DNA of 64,000 bases from Streptomyces iconiensis (GTDB taxonomy: Bacteria; Actinomycetota; Actinomycetes; Streptomycetales; Streptomycetaceae). The DNA lies in contig NZ_JANCPR020000042.1 of NCBI RefSeq assembly GCF_028657195.3, forward strand, positions 1 to 64,000. Direction: 5' to 3'. The notes beneath the pieces were generated by a model. It did not search any database. It saw only the letters and a list, made by a program, of their open reading frames with translations, and was not told the DNA's origin. The translations under genes were made by a program, and so were the position numbers. Shown here in pieces: positions 27,248 through 34,510 of the stretch. Position 1 is the stretch's first letter. Each line of letters starts with the position of its first letter.

Positions 27248-29024
27248 CGGCGGAGACCCGGAAGCCCCCGGCGTCCGTCGGACCCGAGACGAACCCGCCG
27301 CCCAGCGCCATCACGCGCTCGCGCATCCCCACCAGGCCGTTGCCGCCGCTGGGCAGCCGCGCGTCGGCCGCGCCGGCCGCCGGAGGCTCGTTCTCGACCT
27401 GAAGCGCGACCTCCGCCTCGCGGTGCGCCAGCCGCACCCGGGTCCTGGCGCCCGCCGCGTGCTTGTGCACGTTGGTCAGCGCCTCCTGCACCACCCGGTA
27501 CGCGGTCTGCTCCACCGGCCGCGTGCACCCCGCGCCAGGCTCACCCTCCACGCTCAGCTCGACGGCCATTCCGGCCGTACGTGACTGCCCGACCAGCACC
27601 TCCAGCTCGACGAGCGAGGGCGCCTCCGGCACCTCGGAACGCCGGGCCCCGGTCGCGACCCCGGCGGCGGCGGACGCGAACTCCGCGAGCCGCGCGGGCA
27701 CCTCCGCCGCACCGGCCGGGCCGGCCGCCGACGAGGATGCGGGAGCGTGCGAGGAAGAGGAGGCCGCGGCCGAGGGGGACGAAGGAGACGCAGGGGGCGC
27801 AGGGGGCGCAGAAGAAGGGGAAGGGGCGGGGGACGGTGGCGCGGCTCCCGAGGGGGACCGCCCGGCCGCGGACGGTCCGGGCACGGTCACCGGGTCCCCG
27901 GTGGACACGGCCTCCTGGCCACGGCCTTCTCCCGGTCCGGACGCCGCCGTTCCCGGGGCAGGGACCGAACCCGGTCCTGAACCGGCGCCCGCACCGGCCA
28001 CGGCATCCGGCGCGGGCGCGGATGCGGACCCGTCCGCCGGAGCTGAATCCGGTGCCGGGCCCTGCCGCACCTGACCTGCCCCGTCGGTCCGGCTGGTCCC
28101 GCTGGCGCCGCCGTCGTCGCCGGAACCCGGCGAAAGCTGCGCACCGCCGACCCGTCCGCTGTCTTCGGTGCCGCTCCTGCCGTTCCTGTCGTTCTTGTCA
28201 CTCTTGCTGTCGCCCGCGCGCAGCACGCCGAGCATCGTGCGCAGCTCGTTGAGCGCCTGCCGCCCCATGTCCCCCACAAGGGCTGCGTTCTTCGCGGCCT
28301 TCTCCGGGTCCTTGAGCGCGACGGCCTGGAGCGCGGCGGCGTGCACCACCATCAGGCTCACCCGGTGCGCGACCACGTCGTGCATCTCCCGCGCGATACG
28401 GGTCCGCTCCTCGTTGCGCGCCCACTCCGCGCGCTCCTCCGCGCGGTCGGCGAGGAGGGACAGCTCCCTCTCCAGGCCGTCGGCACGCTCGCGCAGCGAC
28501 TCCACCAGGCGGCGCCGTGCCCCGACGTACAGGCCGAGCAGTACGGGCGGCGCGGTCATACCGATCGACATCAGGACAGCGACGAGCGGGACGAACCAGC
28601 TGGACGGATTGAAGTCAGGGTCGCTCCCGATGTCCTGCTGGAGCCGTACGACGGCCATCACCAGCGTGCCGGCGGCTGCCATAGCGGCCAGCAGTGCGGT
28701 GATGCGGCGCGGTACCTCGGTTGCGGCAAGGGTGTAGAGGCCGACGACGCCGAGCATGGTGCCCATCTCGGCAGGTATCACGGCGATGGCGACCATCACC
28801 ACGGCGATCGGCCAGCGGCGGCGCAGCACAAGAGCGCCGCCCGCGACCACGCCCAGCACCAGCGCGAAAGCCACCGGGATACCCGCGTCCCTCGCGAAGC
28901 TCTCCCCCTGGACAGCGCACTCCATCGCGGACAGCACACCCAGCGTGATGTCCAGCACCGCGCTTCTGGGCCGATTCCACCACCACGGCCCGCCCCTGGC
29001 GCGGTTTTCCCCCGTCTCGGTCAT
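27225..29024 (-). CDS. NarL-type sensor histidine kinase with long disordered linker, orphan
   Basis: A 599-residue membrane kinase. Five or six transmembrane helices span residues 20-165. The HisKA_3 dimerisation region follows with EERTRIAREMHDVVAHRVSLM (His215). A Gly/Ala/Pro/Ser linker of about 190 residues (272-465) separates it from the HATPase_c domain (QEALTNVHKHA N-box, NGLVGMRERV G-box). In relatives this link is short, so here the insertion is extreme. No response regulator is adjacent in this window. ATG at 29024 gives the typical N-terminus; the further frame to 29207 is AT-richer and non-homologous. It is divergent from the first gene of the biosynthetic cluster. Confidence 0.85.
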   Translation of the reverse strand: MTETGENRARGGPWWWNRPRSAVLDITLGVLSAMECAVQGESFARDAGIPVAFALVLGVVAGGALVLRRRWPIAVVMVAIAVIPAEMGTMLGVVGLYTLAATEVPRRITALLAAMAAAGTLVMAVVRLQQDIGSDPDFNPSSWFVPLVAVLMSIGMTAPPVLLGLYVGARRRLVESLRERADGLERELSLLADRAEERAEWARNEERTRIAREMHDVVAHRVSLMVVHAAALQAVALKDPEKAAKNAALVGDMGRQALNELRTMLGVLRAGDSKSDKNDRNGRSGTEDSGRVGGAQLSPGSGDDGGASGTSRTDGAGQVRQGPAPDSAPADGSASAPAPDAVAGAGAGSGPGSVPAPGTAASGPGEGRGQEAVSTGDPVTVPGPSAAGRSPSGAAPPSPAPSPSSAPPAPPASPSSPSAAASSSSHAPASSSAAGPAGAAEVPARLAEFASAAAGVATGARRSEVPEAPSLVELEVLVGQSRTAGMAVELSVEGEPGAGCTRPVEQTAYRVVQEALTNVHKHAAGARTRVRLAHREAEVALQVENEPPAAGAADARLPSGGNGLVGMRERVMALGGGFVSGPTDAGGFRVSAVIPYEGR

Positions 29025-29324
29025 ACCGCCCAGCCTACGACCGCATCCCACCGCTTTTCCGCGCGAGCCCCGGAACATCCGATTCCGCCCGCGCCTCCAT
29101 TGATCGCTTTCCGTATGCGGTCCGTTACGCGTCGATAGGCCGTTGAACGTTCCACTTCTTCTCCCGCTCACGCTTACCCCATACCGGTACGCACCAAAGG
29201 GACCCATCCGGCATTCAGAACGAAAGCACGGGACATAAAGCCGGAGAGTTCACAAGCGGAATTCTGAGTCCCACTTCCCGCCCTGACCTGCATGACAAGG
29301 ACTTTACTCGCACACAACCGAACA

Positions 29325-29354
29325 TTGACAGTCGCACTGGAGGGGCAATAGCCT
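29325..29354 (+). promoter_or_regulatory. Promoter candidate for the PPTase-GNAT-KS operon
   Basis: TTGACA (29325-29330), an 18-base spacer, then TAGCCT (29349-29354) match the Streptomyces vegetative consensus. It would give a leader of roughly 100 nucleotides before the TTG start at 29463. Confidence 0.5.
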
Positions 29355-29412
29355 GTCGTGCCGGGAGGGTAGGGCACCATTCCCTCGCTGACTGAGTAAC
29401 GTTCGACACATC

Positions 29413-29438
29413 AAAGCAGTCACCCTGAAAACTGCTTT
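29413..29438 (+). terminator. Leader stem-loop AAAGCAGT/ACTGCTTT with T-run
   Basis: A perfect 8-base inverted repeat with a 10-base loop, followed directly by a T-containing run (TTTTG), lies 25 bases before the first cluster gene. It could be an attenuator or weak intrinsic terminator in the leader; T-runs after stems are rare in this GC-rich sequence. Confidence 0.4.
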
Positions 29439-29451
29439 TGTGGCCGGAAAG

Positions 29452-29467
29452 GTCAACTCAAATTGAC
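29452..29467 (+). promoter_or_regulatory. Dyad GTCAA-N6-TTGAC overlapping the first start codon (box E)
   Basis: A perfect 5-base inverted repeat whose right arm covers the TTG start of the PPTase-like gene. Related TCAA/TTGA dyads occur at four other cluster promoter regions (see findings), which suggests a shared operator. Confidence 0.45.
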
Positions 29468-30137
29468 ACATAACGGGGATAAATTCGTCCGGGTTTACGA
29501 CCATTCCCGGACAATCAAAGACTCTGAACTCCACGTAGTCTTTGCAGAGGCACCAAAAAGCGGGGACTTCTCATCGGTCCAGGAACTTCTGGACGATATA
29601 TTCGATCACCCCGAGAATTCTACGATCTACGAACGCGATGGTTTCGGGCGCCCCTTCTTCCAGCGCGGCACCGTCGGGCTCGCCATGTACCGGAGCCACG
29701 ACACCCTCATCACCGTACTGGCTCGCAGCACAAACATCGCCGTCGGTGCGCACCCCGTTCCCTCCCGGGTGACGGACGACATTCTCCTCCCTTTCTCACA
29801 GGAGGAACGCGACTTCATCGACACCGTCTCCCTGCGGTGCCGCGCCCGCTGGGTCGCCCGGCTGTGGGCCCGCAAGGAAGCCGCGCTCCGGCTGGACGGA
29901 CCCGGCAGCCTCGGCCTGGCAGCCGAGACGAACACCCTGCTCGGCGGCGCGCTGGACGGCACCGTCACGCTGCCGCCCGCACCCTCGGGGCTGAACGGTG
30001 TGAGCACGGCGTACGTCCACGACATCGCCAGCCACCCCGAGCCGATAGCGGCGGCCGTCGACACCCATATCAGCACCGTCTACGCCTGGTATCCGAACAG
30101 GACCGGAACGGTGCACCACATTCCTTCCCACAACTGA
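29463..30137 (+). CDS. 4'-phosphopantetheinyl transferase-like protein, acidic motif altered
   Basis: A 224-residue Sfp-superfamily protein. Residues 55-75 (YERDGFGRPFF) and 130-145 (WVARLWARKEAALRLDG) match PPTases; the WxxKEA motif (W135, K138, E139) is intact. The upstream Mg-binding motif, normally GVDxE, reads AVGAH (93-97), so the Asp and Glu are both replaced. PPTases load the pantetheine arm on ACPs, and one would fit the cluster's ACP; with two ligands lost, activity is doubtful. A TTG start at 29463 is the only start in the first 75 codons; GGAAAGG lies upstream. The N-terminal third is less GC-rich than its neighbours. First gene of the operon. Confidence 0.7.
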   Translation: MTHNGDKFVRVYDHSRTIKDSELHVVFAEAPKSGDFSSVQELLDDIFDHPENSTIYERDGFGRPFFQRGTVGLAMYRSHDTLITVLARSTNIAVGAHPVPSRVTDDILLPFSQEERDFIDTVSLRCRARWVARLWARKEAALRLDGPGSLGLAAETNTLLGGALDGTVTLPPAPSGLNGVSTAYVHDIASHPEPIAAAVDTHISTVYAWYPNRTGTVHHIPSHN

Positions 30138-30154
30138 AGCAAGGAGCCTTTTCC

Positions 30155-30943
30155 GTGAAGGGCAGACTGGTATCCCTCGGCCGCCCCAGCGACCGGGACT
30201 ACGAACGCATGGCGGACTGGCTGGGTCCCGACGCGCCCGTCTCAGCGCTGACCGCCGACTTCGGCGGGCTGATAACTCCCGAGGACATCAAGCGGCTGAA
30301 CCACAGCGGCGAGGTCAGACAGTTCGCCGTGCGCGACCAGAGCGGCACGACCGTCGGCATGGTGAACTACCGCAAGGCGGGCGCCTCGGGCGGATACGCG
30401 CTCGGCGGAGCAATCGGCGACCCCGAACTGTGGAACCAGGGAATGGGGACCGAGGCATTCGACCTCCTCATCGACCATCTCTTCCACACCATGGGCGCGC
30501 ACCGGGTCCAATTCACCACCGCGCTCTACAACAAAGCAATGATCAAACTGGCCACGCGTGCCGGATTCGTACTCGAAGGAATCCTGCGGGATTACATATT
30601 CTTCGACGGACGCCATCACCACGCCGCGATCTGGGCCATCGTCAGACGCGAGTACTACGAAGCCGTCGACATCCTCACCCGCACCTCCCACAATTTCGTC
30701 GGCCCGGACGTCATTCCGGAGGAAGAGAAGCAGGAGGCTCTGGACATCCTGCGCGCACATCTGCGGCGCCCGGAAAGCGAGACCTCCGTCCGCCTCCTCC
30801 TCGACCAGGTGGCGCCCCACCCGGCCCACACAGAGGAATCACAGGAGGCACAGGAAACACAGGCAGCGGAAACACACCCGGTGTCACAGCCGCAGCCCCA
30901 CGCACAACCGCAGCCACAGCCGCAGCCGGTCGTCGGCTCATGA
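30155..30943 (+). CDS. GNAT-family acyltransferase, candidate lipid-peptide ligase
   Basis: A 262-residue GNAT protein (RimJ/RimL-like). The acetyl/acyl-CoA pocket is seen as GGAIGDPELWNQGMGTEAFDLLIDHLFH (QGMGTE pyrophosphate loop, about residues 95-105) and the C-terminal part NKAMIKLATRAGFVLEGILRDYIFFDGRHHHAAIWAIVRREY. A helical extension (170-220) and a Gln/Pro/His-rich tail follow. In the lipolanthine goadvionin a GNAT enzyme joins an ACP-bound acyl chain to the N-terminus of the lanthipeptide; this gene is the natural candidate for that step (inference from context). GTG at 30155 has AAGGAG upstream. It overlaps the next gene by ATGA. Confidence 0.75.
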   Translation: MKGRLVSLGRPSDRDYERMADWLGPDAPVSALTADFGGLITPEDIKRLNHSGEVRQFAVRDQSGTTVGMVNYRKAGASGGYALGGAIGDPELWNQGMGTEAFDLLIDHLFHTMGAHRVQFTTALYNKAMIKLATRAGFVLEGILRDYIFFDGRHHHAAIWAIVRREYYEAVDILTRTSHNFVGPDVIPEEEKQEALDILRAHLRRPESETSVRLLLDQVAPHPAHTEESQEAQETQAAETHPVSQPQPHAQPQPQPQPVVGS

Positions 30944-31512
30944 GCACCCCCGCCGCACCCGCACCGACCACGCCGACCACGCCACCGGTGGTCCCGCTCA
31001 CCCGCGTCGAGGCGGAACTGCCGGCCGGGGACACCCCCGCGGACCACAGGAGGCTGACGGCGGAGGTCACCGCCACGCTGGAAGAAGCCTTCGCCGCGCT
31101 CCCCGAGCGGGTACGGGCAACGGCGACGCTCTATGTCCTCGCCGGGGACTACAGCACGCTCGCCGTCCGGCGGTTCACCCGGCGCTGCCACGACTCGGAG
31201 CGGCGGCTGCGCCCCTCGGACTCCCTCGCACTGGAGACCTCGGAGCTGATCCGCCCCTTCACCACCGCGTCAGGACACCGGGGCAGCTGCTACGTCCTGG
31301 ACCGCTGGACCTCCCACGGCCCGCTTCAGGACGCCGGCCCCTGCGTGCCCGGGGGCACGGCGGCCGTGGTCTGTGAGCTGACCGGCGACGAGGGCGGCCT
31401 CCGGGCGGTCGCCACCGCGTGGACCAGGGCCGACGGTGCCGACGAGGCAGACAGAAGTGGCGCGGACAGGAGTGGCGGGCGCGGCGGAGACGGCGGGAGG
31501 GGGGACGGGTGA
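30940..31512 (+). CDS. Unrecognised 190-residue protein between GNAT and ketosynthase
   Basis: I cannot assign this gene. The N-terminus is Thr/Pro-rich, residues 30-145 look folded (LYVLAGDYSTLAVRRFTR, PFTTASGHRGSCYVLDRW, GTAAVVCELTGDEGG), and the last 35 residues are Gly/Asp/Arg-rich. The folded part is vaguely like the N-terminal half of a ketosynthase or a chain-length-factor (Ketoacyl-synt_2) protein, but without an active-site Cys. It is locked between GNAT (ATGA overlap) and KS (GTGA overlap), so it almost certainly acts with them, perhaps as a KS partner. It lacks the motifs of flavin cysteine decarboxylases. Confidence 0.55.
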   Translation: MSTPAAPAPTTPTTPPVVPLTRVEAELPAGDTPADHRRLTAEVTATLEEAFAALPERVRATATLYVLAGDYSTLAVRRFTRRCHDSERRLRPSDSLALETSELIRPFTTASGHRGSCYVLDRWTSHGPLQDAGPCVPGGTAAVVCELTGDEGGLRAVATAWTRADGADEADRSGADRSGGRGGDGGRGDG

Positions 31513-32726
31513 CCGGCGACATCGTGATCAGCGGGACCGGGCTCGTCACCCCGTTCGGGCACGGCGTTCCCGCCTTCTGGGACGGGCTCACCGGCGGGCG
31601 CAGCGCGCTGCGCCCGGCCGGCCGTGCCTTCTCGGAGTCGTACGACGGCGCACCCGTCGGCGAGGTGCCGGGCGGCGGGCCGGCGCCGGGGAACCGTAAG
31701 CGCGCCTATGCGCGGGCGGCCGTCGCCGAGGCGCTGGCCGCCACGGGCAGGGACCGGCTGCCCGCCGGCACCCTGCTCGTCCTCGCGGGTCAGGCGCCCG
31801 CACCCGGCGGGGCCGGAGAAGGGGAAGGGGAAGAGCCCGCAGGGAACGGGCGTGAAGGCGCTCACAGGGTCGAAGGAACTCACGGGGTGGAAGGCGGCGC
31901 GGCTGCCGAGGTTCTCGGGCCTCCCGCTTCCGTCGCCGCGCCCCTGGCCGACGGCGTGCCGGGGCCCGGCGGCCTGCGTGTGGTGCACCTCTCGCACGCG
32001 TGTGCCTCGGCGCTCTTCGCTGTCGGCTTCGCGCGGGACATGCTGCGTGCGGGCCAGGCGCCGCTGGCCGTTGTGGCGGCCTCCTCGGTCCTCAACCCGT
32101 ACGAATACGCCAGCATGGAGGTCGTACGCGCCATCAGTGGCGAGGCCGCGCGGCCCTTCGACACGGGGCGCTCCGGCATCTCACTGGGCGAGGGCGGCGG
32201 TGCGCTGGTCCTGGAGCCGGCCGCGCCGGGCACGGACCTGCGGGGGCCCGTGGTCGCGGGCGTCGCCTGCCGGGTCGCGGGCGGCAAGGGCGCCGCCTCC
32301 GACGCCGCAGTGATCGCCTCGGGCATGCGGGGCGCGCTGGACGACGCCTCGGCCGACGGCCTCGGTCATGTGCACGCGCACGCGACCGGCACCCCGCAGG
32401 GCGACGCCGCCGAACTGGAGGCCGTCGAGACGATCGCGCGGGAACGGGGCGGCGAGCGGCTCGCCCTCACCTCTCACAAGGGAGCCATCGGCCATCTGCT
32501 CCACGCCTCCGGCGTTCCGGCGCTGGTGGCCGCCGCGATGACGCTGCGCACCGGCATCGTGCCCCCGTCGGCCGGGCTCTCCTCGCCCGAGCCCGTCGAC
32601 CGCGTACGGCTGGCGACCGCACCGCTGCCGGTGCCGGGCCTGCGCACCTGCGCCGTCAACAGCCTGGGCTTCGGCGGCAACAACGCCACCGTCGTACTCC
32701 GGGGCGCAGCGGCGGCGCGCCATTGA
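31509..32726 (+). CDS. Beta-ketoacyl-ACP synthase, type II (cluster KS 1)
   Basis: A 405-residue thiolase-fold condensing enzyme. Active site residues are intact: HACASAL (Cys165), HATGT (His291), SHKGAIGHLLHASG (Lys324, His329), and the C-terminal NSLGFGGNNATVV loop. Residues 95-135 contain an unusual Gly/Glu-rich insertion before the nucleophile elbow. It elongates ACP-bound acyl chains by decarboxylative Claisen condensation. The second KS of the cluster (46565) is closer to FabF; this one is more divergent and may use the unusual starter or form a pair with the 190-residue protein. GTG at 31509 overlaps the upstream stop. A strong hairpin follows. Confidence 0.88.
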   Translation: MTGDIVISGTGLVTPFGHGVPAFWDGLTGGRSALRPAGRAFSESYDGAPVGEVPGGGPAPGNRKRAYARAAVAEALAATGRDRLPAGTLLVLAGQAPAPGGAGEGEGEEPAGNGREGAHRVEGTHGVEGGAAAEVLGPPASVAAPLADGVPGPGGLRVVHLSHACASALFAVGFARDMLRAGQAPLAVVAASSVLNPYEYASMEVVRAISGEAARPFDTGRSGISLGEGGGALVLEPAAPGTDLRGPVVAGVACRVAGGKGAASDAAVIASGMRGALDDASADGLGHVHAHATGTPQGDAAELEAVETIARERGGERLALTSHKGAIGHLLHASGVPALVAAAMTLRTGIVPPSAGLSSPEPVDRVRLATAPLPVPGLRTCAVNSLGFGGNNATVVLRGAAAARH

Positions 32727-32751
32727 ATGCCGCATGCGGGGCCTGCACGTA

Positions 32752-32802
32752 CCGCCTCCTTGCCGTGCGGCACGTACGTACCGCCTCACGGCAAGGAGGC
32801 GG
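32752..32802. terminator. Bidirectional terminator hairpin between KS 1 and regulator
   Basis: A perfect 16-base inverted repeat (arms 32752-32767 and 32787-32802) separated by 19 bases, between convergent genes. Position and symmetry suit termination from both sides. Confidence 0.75.
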
Positions 32803-32806
32803 CGGC

Positions 32807-32940
32807 CTCTCCCCTGAGCATGAGGGGCCCCGGGCATGAGGACTTCCCGGGCATGAGGAGCCCTCGCGGAATCAGGAGTCCTCACGGCAAGAGGGACCCG
32901 GACGGCAAGGGAGTCCCCCACGGCAAGGGGGCCCTCAGGG
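32807..32940. repeat. Degenerate GGCATGAGGA / CACGGCAAG direct repeats
   Basis: Short units such as GGGCATGAGGA and CACGGCAAGGG recur several times between the hairpin and the stop codon of the regulator gene. The CACGGCAAGG unit is also the right arm of the terminator, so the array probably arose by local duplication of that arm. Confidence 0.5.
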
Positions 32941-34248
32941 CATGAGGAGGGAGTGCGCGTCCGGCTCCGTCGCCTTGCCGGTGACGGGCTCGCCGCCGGC
33001 GTCCGTGCCGGACGCGTCCGTGCCGTCCTCCAGCTCGCGCCAGGCCGCCATGGCGAGGCGGTAGGCGCCCGCCTTCTCGTAGCGTGCGGCGGCGTCGCGG
33101 AAGGCGGCCTCGGCGGTGACGGCGGTGTCCGCTGTCCCCGCCGTGCGGCGGGCGCGGGCGAGCAGCATCGTGCAGCGTGCCCGGTCGAGCGGGGGCAGCA
33201 CGGACCAGTCCTCGCGCGGGTCGCTGTCCGTCCGCCCGTCGGCGCCCGGCACCGGGACGCCGAGGGTGAGGCCGAGAACGGTGAGCCAGGCGCGGTCCGT
33301 GGGGTCCGTGCTCTCCATGTCGTGCCGGTGCGCCTCCAGCAGCTCCCGTGCCTCGCCGGTGTGCCCGGTGGCGTGCGCGAGCAGGACGCGGGCGCTGGTG
33401 AGGCGGGTACGGGTGGCGGGGTCGGCCTGGGTGCCGAGCGATTCGGCGGCGCGTGCGAGCAGACCGCGCGCGTCGTCGGGGTGCCGTTCGAGATAGCGGG
33501 ACCCGCCGACGGCCCAGAACAGCGTGGCCTTGAGGCGCCCTTCGGGGAGGCCGTCCGCGTGCCGGTACAGCTCTTCGCCGAGTTCGTGGTTGCGGTGCCA
33601 CTCGCCGGTGTCGGTGTAGACGGACAGCAACGTGACGCGGGCCTGGATGTGTTCGGCGCGGGTACCTTCCAGGCCGCCGGTGTCGCGCACGGCCTCCTCG
33701 GCCGGGGCGACGGCCTCGGTGAGGCGGCCGGTGTTCTTGAGCATGACGGCCAGCTCGGTGTTCACACGGGCACGCAACAGGGGTGCGGAGACTGTGATCT
33801 GGTCGGCCAGCAGGGCCTTGAGCATCCGTTCGTGGCCCTCTGCCTCGTGCAACTTGCCCAGCACGGTGGCCAGTTCCCAGAGCGCTTCCCAGCGCAGCTC
33901 CTCGACGCCCGTACCGACGGCGTTCTCCAGGAACGTCTCCAACTGGGCGCGGGCGAGCCGCAGATCGCCCGCGAGGTGGCAGGAGCGTGCGGCGACCAGC
34001 TGGCCGACCAGCTCGATGCGGTTGGACCGTGCCTGTTCCCGGGGCTCGGGTGCGCAGAGTTCGTCCAGCGCGACGCCGAGCCGCTCGGCGATGACACCGG
34101 CGGCGCGGACGCTCGGGATCCGGCGTCCGCTCTCCACCAGGGACACGTAACTGGGGGAGATGTCCCCGCCCGCCACATCTTCCTGGGAGAGGCTGCGTGA
34201 GCGACGGATCTCCTTCGCCCGCTGTCCGAACGCCGGCTGTTCGATCAT
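32935..34248 (-). CDS. XRE-family HTH regulator with TPR-like sensor domain
   Basis: A 437-residue regulator. Residues 5-62 are an XRE helix-turn-helix (FGQRAKEIRRSRSLSQEDVA, ISPSYVSLVESGRRIPS). The rest is a helical solenoid with TPR-like pairs (RARVNTELAVMLKNTGRLTEAVAPAEEA, LLSVYTDTGEWHRNHELGEELYRHAD). HTH plus TPR is the layout of RRNPP-type peptide-binding regulators, and many Streptomyces antibiotic clusters carry such proteins. It is the only dedicated regulator seen in the cluster. ATG at 34248 fits the domain start, but no clear Shine-Dalgarno precedes it, so it may be leaderless. It is divergent from the MFS gene. Confidence 0.82.
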   Translation of the reverse strand: MIEQPAFGQRAKEIRRSRSLSQEDVAGGDISPSYVSLVESGRRIPSVRAAGVIAERLGVALDELCAPEPREQARSNRIELVGQLVAARSCHLAGDLRLARAQLETFLENAVGTGVEELRWEALWELATVLGKLHEAEGHERMLKALLADQITVSAPLLRARVNTELAVMLKNTGRLTEAVAPAEEAVRDTGGLEGTRAEHIQARVTLLSVYTDTGEWHRNHELGEELYRHADGLPEGRLKATLFWAVGGSRYLERHPDDARGLLARAAESLGTQADPATRTRLTSARVLLAHATGHTGEARELLEAHRHDMESTDPTDRAWLTVLGLTLGVPVPGADGRTDSDPREDWSVLPPLDRARCTMLLARARRTAGTADTAVTAEAAFRDAAARYEKAGAYRLAMAAWRELEDGTDASGTDAGGEPVTGKATEPDAHSLLMP

Positions 34249-34489
34249 GAAGAGGTATCGCCCGTGAGTCGTGGTGGGTAAAAGCTCCTGACCGCTGAGC
34301 TTACTCCCCGCCTGTTCGCGAGAGCCATGTTGTCTCAAGGTCCGGCGCTCACCGCTCCCGCGGCCCGCGGTACGGGCCCGCTCCCCCGCCCTGCGCTGCG
34401 CCGCCGCAGGTCCTCGCGGCGGCGCAGAAGGCCCTGCGGGCCTGCCCGTTGGCACCGTTCCGGGATGTTCAGCAAGAGACTGTAATGCT

Positions 34490-34510
34490 AGAGTCAAGTT
34501 CCATGACTCT
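34490..34510. promoter_or_regulatory. Dyad AGAGTCA-N7-TGACTCT at the MFS gene start (box A)
   Basis: A perfect 7-base inverted repeat around AGTTCCA, spanning the ATG at 34503. It contains GTCAAG like the boxes at 47928 and 52271. It lies between the divergent regulator and exporter genes, a classic place for a repressor-exporter operator. Confidence 0.45.

Larger units (their letters stand above)
29025..29462. other. Divergent promoter region at the left edge of the biosynthetic cluster
   Basis: 438 bases, lower in GC than the surroundings (long A/T-containing runs around 29230-29470), consistent with the edge of acquired DNA. It holds the promoter, the stem-loop and the TCAA/TTGA dyad listed separately. 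No gene is visible. Confidence 0.6.

Noticed and set aside
30940..31512. Candidate cysteine decarboxylase (HFCD)
   Set aside because: Length fits, but the flavin-binding and active-site motifs are missing and the sequence looks more like a KS-type fragment.
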